In this document: piece after piece, positions 8,975 to 18,560 of the stretch
Layout: every line of letters begins with the position of its first letter
Numbering within the stretch: position 1 is the first letter of the stretch
Assembly: GCF_031458255.1 (NCBI RefSeq)
Contig: NZ_JAVDYC010000001.1
Location: 5,465,001-5,529,000, forward strand
Length of the DNA stretch: 64,000 nucleotides
From: Catenuloplanes niger
Lineage (GTDB): Bacteria; Actinomycetota; Actinomycetes; Mycobacteriales; Micromonosporaceae
Reading direction: 5' to 3'
Notes under the pieces: generated by a model
The model's input: the letters and a program-made list of their open reading frames with translations, nothing else
Database searches by the model: none
What the model was told of the DNA's origin: nothing
Made by a program: the position numbers and the translations under genes

Positions 8975-9028
8975 ACCGCAGGCCACAAGCGGTACCCCAC
9001 CCGCGCGGAGGGGACTGCGGCGACCTCC

Positions 9029-9034
9029 TAGGCT
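9029..9034 (+). promoter_or_regulatory. -10 box of a leaderless thrB transcript
   Basis: TAGGCT ends 6 bases before the GTG at 9041. thrB is preceded by a gene on the opposite strand, so it needs its own promoter here. Confidence 0.5.
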
Positions 9035-9040
9035 GATCGG

Positions 9041-9985
9041 GTGGCTCTCTCCTTCGTCAGTGACCCCGTCACCGTGCGGGCGCCCGCCACCAGCGCGAAT
9101 CTCGGTCCGGGGTTCGACGCGCTCGGGCTCGCGCTCGCGCTCCACGACCACGTCACCGGCCGCGTCACGGACGACGGCTGCGTGGTGACGGTGACCGGCC
9201 AGGGCGCCGGTGAGCTGCCGTCCGGCCCGGAGCACCTGGTGGCCCGCGCCGCGTTCGCGGCGTTCGACGTGCTCGGTGCCCGCCCGCCCGGTCTCGCGCT
9301 GGACTGCGACAACCGCATCCCGCAGGCGCGCGGGCTCGGCTCCTCGTCCGCCGCGATCGTGGCCGGCATCGAGGTGGCCCGGTCGCTGGTGGTGGGCGGT
9401 CGCGAGCTGATGGACGACGCGGCCGCGCTGCGCCTGGCGAACGAGATCGAGGGTCATCCGGACAACGTGGCGCCGTGCCTGCTCGGTGGTTTCACCATCG
9501 CCTGGACCGGCGCGGACGGCGCGCACGCGGTGCGGCTGGCGCCGTCCGCAGCCGTGCATCCGACGGTTTTCGTGCCGGATGTCCGCGGCCTGACCGCGCA
9601 TGCGCGGGCCGCGCTGCCGGCCGAGGTGCCGCACGCGGACGCGGCGCGCAACGCGGGACGGGCGGCGCTGCTGGTCCATGCGCTGACCACCGCGCCGGAG
9701 CTGCTGCTGCCGGCCACCGAGGACCGCCTGCACCAGGACTACCGGGCGCCCGGCATGCCGGAGAGCGCGGCGCTGGTCCGGCGGCTCCGGGCGGCCGGTG
9801 TGGCCGCCGTGATCAGCGGTGCCGGGCCCTCCGTGCTGGCATTGACACAGGTGCCCGGTGACTTCGACGCGGGTGACGGCTGGGCCGCCACGCCGATGTC
9901 GGTGGACGCGGACGGTGCGGGACTGTCCGGTAGTACACTGGGACACGCCAAGCGGTACACTATTGCCGCAGGTCGCAAGAGTTGA
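9041..9985 (+). CDS. thrB: Homoserine kinase
   Basis: ThrB phosphorylates L-homoserine with ATP, the penultimate step of threonine synthesis in the cytoplasm. The 314-residue protein belongs to the GHMP kinases: an N-terminal VRAPATSANLGPGFDALGLA element, the ATP-binding loop RGLGSSSAAIVAG near residues 97-109, and the C-terminal glycine-rich ISGAGPSVLAL. Length agrees with the family (about 300). Usually thrB follows hom and thrC, but here a convergent gene precedes it, so it is separated from that operon or is the first gene after a break. rho follows 301 bases downstream, as in most Actinobacteria. Confidence 0.95.
   Translation: MALSFVSDPVTVRAPATSANLGPGFDALGLALALHDHVTGRVTDDGCVVTVTGQGAGELPSGPEHLVARAAFAAFDVLGARPPGLALDCDNRIPQARGLGSSSAAIVAGIEVARSLVVGGRELMDDAAALRLANEIEGHPDNVAPCLLGGFTIAWTGADGAHAVRLAPSAAVHPTVFVPDVRGLTAHARAALPAEVPHADAARNAGRAALLVHALTTAPELLLPATEDRLHQDYRAPGMPESAALVRRLRAAGVAAVISGAGPSVLALTQVPGDFDAGDGWAATPMSVDADGAGLSGSTLGHAKRYTIAAGRKS
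9934..9961 (+). promoter_or_regulatory. Possible rho promoters inside the end of thrB
   Basis: Two identical TACACT hexamers (9934-9939 and 9956-9961), each preceded by a GT or GTAG extension, lie 22 bases apart in the last codons of thrB. They resemble extended -10 elements. No good -35 sequences are visible. If used, they give a rho leader of over 300 bases. Confidence 0.3.
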
Positions 9986-10286
9986 TTACGCTCTAGACCT
10001 AGCAGCACGACCGCGAAGCAAGCGATGATCTCCTGCGGGTCGGTGCACCCCCGAAGCTTTCGGCGGTCAGCCCGTCTCACCTCCTGCCTAGGCATGACGC
10101 CGTTCCGCAGATGTCACGGCCGCTGTCGGCGGCGATCCTGATCTGTCGATCCAGACCGATTAGAAACCGCTCTCCGGCTGCCGTGCGCAAGACTCCCGTG
10201 ACGCGATGTGCGAGGCGGGAAACCGAGGCCGCCCGGCCACCACTGACAACACCCGGGCAGCCCGGCCTTACGAGGGAAGGAATCCA
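9986..10286 (+). other. thrB-rho intergenic leader
   Basis: This 301-base stretch precedes rho and holds no gene. It includes short hairpins, for example CCGAAGCTTTCGG near 10050. Rho is autoregulated in other bacteria through its untranslated leader, so this may be a long regulatory 5' UTR. Nothing in it matches a riboswitch I know. Confidence 0.4.
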
Positions 10287-12404
10287 TTGAGCGACACCAC
10301 CGACATCACGTCGGATGCTTCCAAGGTCGCTGATGACGCCGCGGCCGGCACCACCCGTCGCCGGCGCTCCGGGACCGGCCTGACGGCGATGCTCCTGCCC
10401 GAGCTGCAGAGCCTCGCCGCGTCGCTCGGCATTTCCGGCACGGCCCGGATGCGCAAGGGCGAGCTGGTCGCCGCCATCTCCGAGCGGCAGGGTGGTGGCG
10501 CCGGCGGAGGTGCCCCCCGCCAGCGTGCGGAGGTCGCCGCGGCGGCTGCACCGGTGCGCGAGGAGGTGCGGGCCGAGGTCCGCGAGACCGCCACCGCCAC
10601 CGCGACCGCGCCCGCCGAGGCCCCGGCGGAGACGACGCGGGCACCGCGCCGGTCCTCCCGGGCGGCCGGCGCTCCGGAGCCGCGCACCACCGAGACCGAG
10701 GAAGCACCGGAGCCGCAGCGCGAGGGCCGCAGCCGTCGCGAGCGTGGCGACCGCACCGAGCGGGCGGAGCGCGGCGAGCGGGCGGAGCGCGCCGAGCGGA
10801 CCGACCGCGCCGAGCGGACCGACCGCGCCGAGCGTGGCGAGCGCGTCGAGCGTGGCGACCGCGTCGAGCGGGGCGAGCGCGGCGAGCGGGGCGACCGTGC
10901 CGAGCGCAACGACCGTGGTGACCGCGCCGAGCGCGGCGACCGCACGGACCGCAACGACCGCGGTGACCGCGCCGAGCGGGGCGACCGTGCCGAGCGCAAC
11001 GACCGTGGTGACCGCGCCGAGCGCGGCGACCGGGCGGAGCGCAACGACCGCGGCGAGCGGGGCGAGCGCGACCGGGACCGCAACGACCGTTCGGAGCGGG
11101 CGCCGCGCGGTGCCGACCGGGACCGCAACGACGACAGCGACTCGGACGACGAGGACGGCAGCGGCCGGCGCGGCCGGCGCTCCCGCTTCCGGGAGCGTCG
11201 CCGTGGCCGCGGTGAGCGTGAGGGCAGCGAGCGCACCGACCGGGGCGGCAACGAGCCGCAGTTCTCCGAGGACGACGTGCTCGTCCCGGTGGCCGGCATC
11301 ATCGACGTGCTGGACAACTACGCGTTCGTCCGCACCACCGGCTACCTCTCCGGGCCGAACGACGTCTACGTCTCCATGTCGCAGGTCAAGAAGTACGGTC
11401 TGCGCCGCGGTGACGCGATCACCGGTGCGGTCCGGGCGGCCCGCGAGGGCGAGCAGCGGCGCGACAAGTACAACCCGCTGGTCCGGCTGGACACGATCAA
11501 CGGGATGGACCCGGACGAGGCCAAGCGCCGCCCCGAGTTCTACAAGCTCACGCCGCTCTACCCGCAGGAGCGCCTGCGGCTGGAGACCGAGCCGCACATC
11601 CTGACCACCCGCGTCATCGACCTGGTGATGCCGATCGGCAAGGGCCAGCGCGCCCTGATCGTCTCGCCGCCGAAGGCCGGTAAGACGATGGTGCTCCAGG
11701 CGATCGCGAACGCGATCACCCACAACAACCCGGAGTGCCACCTGATGGTGGTGCTGGTGGACGAGCGTCCCGAAGAGGTCACCGACATGCAGCGGTCGGT
11801 GAAGGGCGAGGTCATCGCGGCCACGTTCGACCGGCCGCCGCAGGACCACACCACGGTCGCGGAGCTGGCGATCGAGCGGGCCAAGCGCCTGGTCGAGCTG
11901 GGCCACGACGTGGTCGTGCTGCTCGACTCGGTGACGCGTCTCGGCCGGTCGTACAACCTGGCCGCGCCGGCCTCCGGCCGCATCATGTCCGGTGGTATCG
12001 ACTCGACCGCGCTCTACCCGCCGAAGCGTTTCCTCGGCGCCGCGCGCAACATCGAGAACGGTGGCTCGCTCACCATTCTCGCGACCGCGCTGGTGGAGAC
12101 CGGGTCCATGATGGACACGGTCATCTTCGAGGAGTTCAAGGGCACCGGTAACGCGGAGCTGAAGCTGGACCGGAAGATCGCCGACAAGCGGACCTTCCCG
12201 GCCATCGACATCCACCCGTCCGGCACGCGCAAGGAAGAGATCCTGCTCGCGCCGGAGGAGCTGGCCATCACGCACAAGCTGCGCAAGGTGCTCCACTCGC
12301 TGGAGTCGCAGGCCGCGCTGGACCTGCTGCTCGGCCGCCTCAAGGAGACCCGGACCAACATCGAGTTCCTGATGCAGATCGCGAAGTCGACGCCGGGCGA
12401 GTAA
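10287..12404 (+). CDS. rho: Transcription termination factor Rho
   Basis: Rho is the hexameric RNA-dependent ATPase that ends transcription. The product has 705 residues, far longer than E. coli Rho (419), because of an insertion at about residues 60-320. Domains: N-terminal helix domain (LPELQSLAASLGISGTARMR), then a long Arg/Asp/Glu/Asn-rich tract of imperfect ERGDRAERNDRGDRAERGDR-like repeats, the cold-shock RNA-binding fold, and the ATPase with Walker A SPPKAGKT at about 460 and LLDSVTRLGRSYN later. Such extensions are typical of high-GC Gram-positive bacteria and add RNA affinity. The TTG at 10287 is preferred because GAGGGAAGGA precedes it; the usual actinobacterial start is also MSDTTD. 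A very strong intrinsic terminator follows. Confidence 0.95.
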   Translation: MSDTTDITSDASKVADDAAAGTTRRRRSGTGLTAMLLPELQSLAASLGISGTARMRKGELVAAISERQGGGAGGGAPRQRAEVAAAAAPVREEVRAEVRETATATATAPAEAPAETTRAPRRSSRAAGAPEPRTTETEEAPEPQREGRSRRERGDRTERAERGERAERAERTDRAERTDRAERGERVERGDRVERGERGERGDRAERNDRGDRAERGDRTDRNDRGDRAERGDRAERNDRGDRAERGDRAERNDRGERGERDRDRNDRSERAPRGADRDRNDDSDSDDEDGSGRRGRRSRFRERRRGRGEREGSERTDRGGNEPQFSEDDVLVPVAGIIDVLDNYAFVRTTGYLSGPNDVYVSMSQVKKYGLRRGDAITGAVRAAREGEQRRDKYNPLVRLDTINGMDPDEAKRRPEFYKLTPLYPQERLRLETEPHILTTRVIDLVMPIGKGQRALIVSPPKAGKTMVLQAIANAITHNNPECHLMVVLVDERPEEVTDMQRSVKGEVIAATFDRPPQDHTTVAELAIERAKRLVELGHDVVVLLDSVTRLGRSYNLAAPASGRIMSGGIDSTALYPPKRFLGAARNIENGGSLTILATALVETGSMMDTVIFEEFKGTGNAELKLDRKIADKRTFPAIDIHPSGTRKEEILLAPEELAITHKLRKVLHSLESQAALDLLLGRLKETRTNIEFLMQIAKSTPGE

Positions 12405-12413
12405 AGACCCACG

Positions 12414-12458
12414 ACCTCAGCGACGGTACGGACGCCCGTACCGTCGCTGAGGTTTTTT
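12414..12458 (+). terminator. Strong intrinsic terminator of rho
   Basis: A perfect 18-bp stem (12414-12431 with 12436-12453) closes on ACGC and its 3' arm ends in six T residues, beginning 9 bases after the rho stop. It is the most canonical terminator in the window. Confidence 0.92.
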
Positions 12459-12476
12459 CGGGTTCGACCGCGAAGC

Positions 12477-13691
12477 GTGGCTTTTGTGGCTGATCATGGT
12501 GGTGTGTCGCACACGGCCGTTCCCGGTTATCGAGACATCCCGACCGAACCGTGGGACCCGAACGCGCCGGTCGACGCGCTCGAGGCGGAGGAGTTCCTGC
12601 GGCTCTGCTACGCCGAGGACAAGCGCCTCGGCCCGGTCGAGCAGCGGCTGTCCTCGGTGCGCGCGCAGATCGCCGCGACCGGTACCTACGCGCAGACGTT
12701 CGACGAGGTCGCCTACGGCGCGAAGGTGGCCTGGCGCAACGCCTCCCGCTGCATCGGCCGGCTCTACTGGCGCAGCCTGGTGGTGCTGGACCGGCGGGAC
12801 GCGCACACCGCGGACCACATCTTCACGCTGCTGCTGCGGCACCTGCGGCAGGCCGGCAACATGTCCAACCCCGGCATGCTGCGGCCGGTCATCTCGATCT
12901 TCCCGCCGGCGACGCCCGGCCGGCCGTACCCCCGGATCTGGAACGAGCAGTTGATCCGGTACGCGGGTTACCGGCGCACCGACGGCAGCGTGCTCGGTGA
13001 CCCGCGGATGGTGGAGTTCACCGCGGCGATGACCGCGCGGGGCTGGCGGGGCGCGGGCACCGGCCACGACGTGCTGCCGCTGGCGATCGAGACGCCGGCC
13101 GAGGGCGTACGGCTCTTCGAGCTCTCCGAGCGGTCCGTGCTGGAGGTGCGGATCTCGCACCCGGAGCTGCCCTGGTTCGAGGAGCTCGGCCTGCGCTGGC
13201 ACGCGATCCCGGCGATCTCCAACATGCGGCTGACCATCGGCGGCGTGCACTACCCGCTGGCGCCGTTCAACGGCTGGTACATGGGCACCGAGATCGGCGC
13301 GCGCACGTTCGGCGACGCCGAACGCTACGACATGCTGCCCGAGGTGGCGAAGCGGATGGGCCTGGACATGTCGTCCGACGGCACGATGTGGCGGGACCGC
13401 GCGCTGATCGAGCTGAACCGCGCGGTGCTGCACTCGTTCGACCTGGCCGGCGTGAAGATCTCCGACCACCACACCGAGTCGGAGCGTTTCCTCACCCACC
13501 TGCGCAACGAGGAGCGGGCCGGCCGGCAGGTGCCCGCGGACTGGAGCTGGATCGTGCCGCCGATCTCCGGGTCGGCCACGCCGGTCTTCCACCGTTACTA
13601 CCACGAGGCGGACCAGCGGCCCGCGTTCTACCTGGACCCGGACGCCCACGAGCGGGCGATGCACCCGAAATCCTCAGCTTCGGGCGAGTGA
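12477..13691 (+). CDS. nos: Bacterial nitric oxide synthase, oxygenase domain
   Basis: Bacterial NOS oxidises L-arginine to citrulline and nitric oxide at a thiolate-ligated heme. The 404-residue protein matches the oxygenase module only: the proximal heme ligand is Cys92 in WRNASRCIGR, and the substrate pocket is formed by PFNGWYMGTEIGARTF with the Arg-binding Glu. No flavin reductase domain is attached, as in other bacterial enzymes, so electrons must come from a general reductase. The GTG at 12477 is the furthest upstream start after the rho terminator; GTG at 12504 is an alternative with GATCAT 6 bases before it. A chemoreceptor-PilZ gene follows 50 bases downstream and may be cotranscribed. 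Confidence 0.93.
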   Translation: MAFVADHGGVSHTAVPGYRDIPTEPWDPNAPVDALEAEEFLRLCYAEDKRLGPVEQRLSSVRAQIAATGTYAQTFDEVAYGAKVAWRNASRCIGRLYWRSLVVLDRRDAHTADHIFTLLLRHLRQAGNMSNPGMLRPVISIFPPATPGRPYPRIWNEQLIRYAGYRRTDGSVLGDPRMVEFTAAMTARGWRGAGTGHDVLPLAIETPAEGVRLFELSERSVLEVRISHPELPWFEELGLRWHAIPAISNMRLTIGGVHYPLAPFNGWYMGTEIGARTFGDAERYDMLPEVAKRMGLDMSSDGTMWRDRALIELNRAVLHSFDLAGVKISDHHTESERFLTHLRNEERAGRQVPADWSWIVPPISGSATPVFHRYYHEADQRPAFYLDPDAHERAMHPKSSASGE

Positions 13692-13741
13692 GGCCGAACG
13701 GGGACGTGGAATCGGAGTCGGCGCGCGAGGGGATGAACCGG

Positions 13742-15787
13742 ATGTACCCACGGCCGCTGTTGCCGGTACTGGCCATCTGGGACCGCACCCGGATGACGGT
13801 GCGCCTCTCCATCATCATGGTGGTGCTGCTGGTCCCGTGCATGAGCGCGGTCTACGGCTTCGTGCACTTCTCGCAGGGCCAGATCTCCTTCTCCGAGCGG
13901 GAGAGCGACGGCAACGACGTGCTGCTGCCCGCGCTGGAGCTGTTCGGCGGCGCGCTGACCGGCCGGCGCCCGAACCTGGCCGCGCTGGACGCCGCGATGG
14001 CGGACAACCCGGAACTCTTCGCGGACGGCGGACTGGACGAGGCGCACGCCGCGGTCACGTCGGCGGCGGCCGGGGACCCGACCACCGGAGCCGGCCGGAT
14101 CGCGTTCGGCGAGGCGCTGGCCGCGTTCATCACCGGCGTCGCCAACGAGTCCAACCTGATCCTCGACCCGGACCTCGACTCGTTCTACGTGATGGACATG
14201 GAGGTCGTGCAGCTGCCGCGGGTGCTGCTGGCCGCGGCCCGCGCGGCCGCGCCGGTCAGCCCGGCCGGCACCGCGCTGATCGCCGAGCAGGCCGTCTACG
14301 CCAGCGAGCTGACCACGGTCGCCGGGAACCTGCGGACCGGTGCGGAGACGTCGCTGGCGAACACGTCCGACGGCACGCTGACCGGGCGCCTGGCCGGGGT
14401 GGAGCGGGTCGCGGCCGCCGCGGAGACCATCGCGAGCGCGCTCGACGCCGGGCTCGGCACCGCGGTCGCGGTCGACCCGGCGCCGCTGGGCGAGGCGGTC
14501 ACCGCGGTCTCCGGCGACCTCCACACCGCGCTCGGCGGGCTGATCGGCACCCGGATCGACGGCTTCGAGGCGGAGCAGGACACGATCCTGGCGATCACCG
14601 TGGTCGGCGTGCTGCTGGCCGTCTACGCGGGCGTCGGGCTCTGGTGGCACACCCGCTTCCACGTCGGGCACATGGTGGCCGGCGTGCAGGCGATCGCGGC
14701 CGGGGATCTCGCGCCGCGCCCGCTGCCGACCGGCCGGGACGAGTTCGGCGACATCGGCCGCGCGCTCGGCACCGCGCGCGCGAAGATCGCGGCCCAGGAG
14801 GAGGACCTGCGCGCCGGCCAGGACGCGCGCGAGCAGCAGATGAGCACCAGCATGGCCCAGCAGCAGCGCTCCGAGGCGCTGCTGCGGGAACGGGCGAAGG
14901 AGGCGATCGCGGACACCGCGTCCACCATCGCGATGGAGCTGGCCGAGGTGGTCGATCAGGTCGAGCAGGTGCGCGCGGCCACGAACCGGATCGACGGGCA
15001 GATGGCCGCGGCCGCGCAGATCACCGAATCCGTGGTGACGAAGGCGGCCGAGGCGGACCGGGTCACCGGCGCGCTCACCGCGAGCCTGCGCCGCGTCGCG
15101 GAGATGGCCCAGGTGATCGCGGGCGTGGCGGACCAGACCCGCATGCTGGCGCTGAACGCGACGATCGAGGCGGCCCGGGCCGGCGAGATGGGCAAGGGCT
15201 TCGCGGTGGTCGCCGGCGAGGTCAAGGACCTGGCCACCGCGTCCGCCCGGTCCACCGAGCAGATCTCCAGCACGATCTCCTCGCTGGAGACCGACGTGGC
15301 CGCGATGTTCGCCGCGATCGGCGGCGTCACCGACGGCATCGGCAGTGTGAACACCGCCACACTGGAGCTGCGCCAGATCGCGGCCGACCAGCACGACCTG
15401 GTGCAGAGCCTGGACCGCGGCGTCGCGGAGACGCTGGACCGGATCAACAACATGGTCGACCTGACCGACAAGCTGGAGCGGCGCGAGTTCCCCCGCTACG
15501 CCGACACCGGGCCGGTCACGCTGGTCGTGGACGGCGAGCGGCACGCCGGCCGGCTGCTCGACGTGAGCCTCGGCGGCCTGCACTGCACCGTGCCGACGCT
15601 CGACCGGCTCGGCCTCGGCGCGGACGTGACCGCCGAACTGCGCGTCTCCGGCACCACCGTCACGCTGGCCGGGAACGTGGCCCAGCGCACCGGGGACGAC
15701 CTGCGGCTGCGCTTCCTGGACGTGTCACCGGAGGCCCGTGGGGCGCTCGCCCGGCACATCGCCACGCTCGGGAATGCGCTGCCGTGA
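13742..15787 (+). CDS. Methyl-accepting chemotaxis-like protein with C-terminal PilZ domain
   Basis: The 681-residue protein has a first membrane helix (about 19-41), a 240-residue extracellular sensor region, a second helix (about 280-305), a HAMP-like linker (308-348) and a cytoplasmic MCP signalling hairpin with the conserved tip ADQTRMLALNATIEAARAGE around residues 462-481. A PilZ domain follows at about 579-676 with both c-di-GMP-binding signatures, RREFPRY (RxxxR) and DVSLGGL (DxSxxG). The fusion would let c-di-GMP modulate a chemoreceptor. ATG at 13742 is chosen because GAGGGG lies 9 bases upstream; ATG at 13733 would abut that site. No che genes are within the window. Confidence 0.88.
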   Translation: MYPRPLLPVLAIWDRTRMTVRLSIIMVVLLVPCMSAVYGFVHFSQGQISFSERESDGNDVLLPALELFGGALTGRRPNLAALDAAMADNPELFADGGLDEAHAAVTSAAAGDPTTGAGRIAFGEALAAFITGVANESNLILDPDLDSFYVMDMEVVQLPRVLLAAARAAAPVSPAGTALIAEQAVYASELTTVAGNLRTGAETSLANTSDGTLTGRLAGVERVAAAAETIASALDAGLGTAVAVDPAPLGEAVTAVSGDLHTALGGLIGTRIDGFEAEQDTILAITVVGVLLAVYAGVGLWWHTRFHVGHMVAGVQAIAAGDLAPRPLPTGRDEFGDIGRALGTARAKIAAQEEDLRAGQDAREQQMSTSMAQQQRSEALLRERAKEAIADTASTIAMELAEVVDQVEQVRAATNRIDGQMAAAAQITESVVTKAAEADRVTGALTASLRRVAEMAQVIAGVADQTRMLALNATIEAARAGEMGKGFAVVAGEVKDLATASARSTEQISSTISSLETDVAAMFAAIGGVTDGIGSVNTATLELRQIAADQHDLVQSLDRGVAETLDRINNMVDLTDKLERREFPRYADTGPVTLVVDGERHAGRLLDVSLGGLHCTVPTLDRLGLGADVTAELRVSGTTVTLAGNVAQRTGDDLRLRFLDVSPEARGALARHIATLGNALP

Positions 15788-15940
15788 GTTCCGGTTGCAC
15801 CAGCCGGAACGGTCACCGTCTCCCGGTGCGGGCCCCGCACCCCGGACATGGCAGACTGGACCATCGGCCAGCGGTTCCGGTTCACGCTCCACGATCGGCG
15901 TCGAGCGACCCGGCGACCACCCACGAGAGGACCGAGGCAC

Positions 15941-16171
15941 ATGAAGAAGGACATTCACCCGCAGTACGCCGTGACCGAGGTGTCCTGCTCCTGCGGCAGC
16001 ACGTTCACCACGCGCAGCACCGCGAAGGACGGGAAGATCTCCGTCGAGACCTGCAGCGCCTGCCACCCGTTCTACACCGGCAAGCAGCGCGTGCTCGACA
16101 CCGCGGGTCGCGTGGCGAAGTTCCAGCAGAAGTACGCCAAGGTCCAGAAGACCGGCGCCAAGACCAAGTAG
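15941..16171 (+). CDS. rpmE: 50S ribosomal protein L31 (zinc-binding form)
   Basis: L31 is a small protein on the central protuberance of the large ribosomal subunit. The 76-residue product has the four zinc ligands in CSCGS (around residues 16-18) and CSACH (around 37-40), so it is the C+ form that also stores zinc. The start ATG at 15941 is fixed by the conserved MKKDIHPQY beginning. rho-rpmE-prfA is a conserved actinobacterial order; here two genes were inserted between rho and rpmE. Confidence 0.95.
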   Translation: MKKDIHPQYAVTEVSCSCGSTFTTRSTAKDGKISVETCSACHPFYTGKQRVLDTAGRVAKFQQKYAKVQKTGAKTK

Positions 16172-16179
16172 CTTTCCGT

Positions 16180-16217
16180 ACGGCGCTCGTTCCTGTTCGT
16201 TCAGGGGCGGGCGCCGT
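16180..16217 (+). terminator. Hairpin between rpmE and prfA
   Basis: Arms ACGGCGCTC (16180-16188) and GGGCGCCGT (16209-16217) form a 9-bp stem with one G-T pair and a 20-base loop, followed by TCGTCGTTC. It may be a weak terminator or an mRNA-processing site between rpmE and prfA. Confidence 0.4.
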
Positions 16218-16274
16218 TCGTCGTTCATGCCCGGTTGTGACGTAGCGCGCTTCGTGACGTAGAGAGCTGATGAG

Positions 16275-17363
<1,089 letters not shown>

Positions 17364-17436
17364 GTGACCTGACCGGGGTTCCACCCTGTCCTTCTCCGTG
17401 ACGGCGTTCGGAGCCGGCACCGAGACAGGGAGCACG

Positions 17437-18006
17437 ATGAACGAGAACCTCAAGGATCTGTTCGGCCAGGCGGTCGCGGACGAGCCGGCGGCGCTGGGGG
17501 ACGTCACCGACGGCGCGATCGCGGACGGCACCCGGATCCGCCGGCGGCGACGGCTGGTCGCCGGCCCGGTGGCCGCGGTCGCGCTGGTGGCGGCGCTCGG
17601 TGCCACCGGGGCCATGCTGCCATCGGCCGTGGAACCACCCGGCGGCCCCGTGTCGGTGTCGGAGTGCGGCATCCCCGACTTCGTCCTGACCGAGAAGCCG
17701 GTGCTGTTCCTCTCCGCGCGGGACGACGTCACGGCCGCGCAGCGCGCCGCGATCGAGACCCGGCTCGGCGGGGACGAGCTGGTCCGCGGCTTCACCTGGA
17801 CCGACCCGCTGACCGTCGAGCAACTGGTGGACGCCGGGATGACCCGGAACGTCAGGGTGGGGGACGGGCCCGACCTGCCGGGCCGGTACCGCGTCGAGCT
17901 GGCCGAGCCGGACCGCGCGACGGAGTTCCTCGACGACTACGCCGACGTCCCCGGCGTCGACCCGCACGGGGTGCAGCTGGTGTGCCGCGGGGGAGTGTGG
18001 CCGTGA
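17437..18006 (+). CDS. Membrane-anchored protein next to a sigma factor (possible anti-sigma, FtsX-like outer domain)
   Basis: The 189-residue protein has a cytoplasmic N-terminus of about 45 residues, an RIRRRRRL stop signal, one membrane helix (about 46-66) and an external domain. The latter contains LFLSARDDVTAAQRAAIE and LVRGFTWTDP, which recall the extracellular fold of FtsX-type proteins. Its stop overlaps the start of the SigE-family sigma gene by 4 bases, so the pair is translationally coupled. The arrangement fits a membrane-bound regulator of that sigma factor, but no ZAS/anti-sigma zinc motif is present, so the role is inferred only from context. ATG at 17437 is chosen over a GTG 39 bases upstream. 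Confidence 0.7.
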   Translation: MNENLKDLFGQAVADEPAALGDVTDGAIADGTRIRRRRRLVAGPVAAVALVAALGATGAMLPSAVEPPGGPVSVSECGIPDFVLTEKPVLFLSARDDVTAAQRAAIETRLGGDELVRGFTWTDPLTVEQLVDAGMTRNVRVGDGPDLPGRYRVELAEPDRATEFLDDYADVPGVDPHGVQLVCRGGVWP

Positions 18007-18530
18007 CCGCGCTGGACGTCACCACCGTGGGAGTCACCGGCAAGGCCGCCCGGCACGCCGACTTCACCGAGTTCGCGACCGCGGCGACGCCCCGGCTGCG
18101 GCGCACCGCCTACCTGATGACCCGGGACTGGCACCTCGCGCAGGACCTCACCCAGACCACGCTGGCCAAGATGTTCGCGTCCTGGCGGCGGGTGCGCCGC
18201 GCGTCGAACCTGGACGCGTACAGCCGCAAGGTCCTGATGAACGTGGTCTTCGACCACCGTAGGCGGCGCCGGGACGTCGTCGTCGCGGAGACACCCGACC
18301 GCGGCGTCGACGGCGGCGGCCGGGCCGAGCTGCAGGTCACCCTGCTGCGCGCGCTCGCCACGCTGCCGGACCGCGACCAGGCCGTGGTCGTGCTCCGGCA
18401 CTGGGAGGACCGCAGCGTCGAGGCGGTGGCGGAGATCCTCGGCATCTCCGCCTCCGCCGTCAAGATGCGCGACATGCGGGCGCTCGCCCGGCTGCGCGCC
18501 GAGCTGGGCGAGGACGTCCGGCTCAGCTGA
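18003..18530 (+). CDS. SigE-family RNA polymerase sigma factor (ECF type)
   Basis: The 175-residue product has sigma region 2 (ATPRLRRTAYLMTRDWHLAQ, then LTQTTLAKMFASWRRV) and region 4 (LATLPDRDQAVVVLRHWED, then SVEAVAEILGISASAVKMRD). The SNLDAYSRKVLMNVVFDHRR stretch is characteristic of the actinobacterial SigE-family group of small ECF sigma factors. The GTG at 18003 overlaps the preceding membrane gene (GTGA); a GTG two codons upstream is equally possible. A 17-bp direct duplication (18524-18540, 18541-18557) covers its stop codon. Target promoters are unknown. Confidence 0.9.
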   Translation: MTALDVTTVGVTGKAARHADFTEFATAATPRLRRTAYLMTRDWHLAQDLTQTTLAKMFASWRRVRRASNLDAYSRKVLMNVVFDHRRRRRDVVVAETPDRGVDGGGRAELQVTLLRALATLPDRDQAVVVLRHWEDRSVEAVAEILGISASAVKMRDMRALARLRAELGEDVRLS

Positions 18531-18560
18531 GCCCGGTCCTCAGCTGAGCCCGGTCCTCAG

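Noticed and set aside
10077-12296. Long open frame on the minus strand opposite rho
   Set aside because: It mirrors the codon-position bias of rho in a GC-rich genome; its product is low-complexity and rho is unquestionable.
13388-13741. Chemoreceptor starting within the nos gene
   Set aside because: The frame is open upstream only as a shadow of nos; the ribosome site at 13727-13732 and the membrane helix place the start at 13742.
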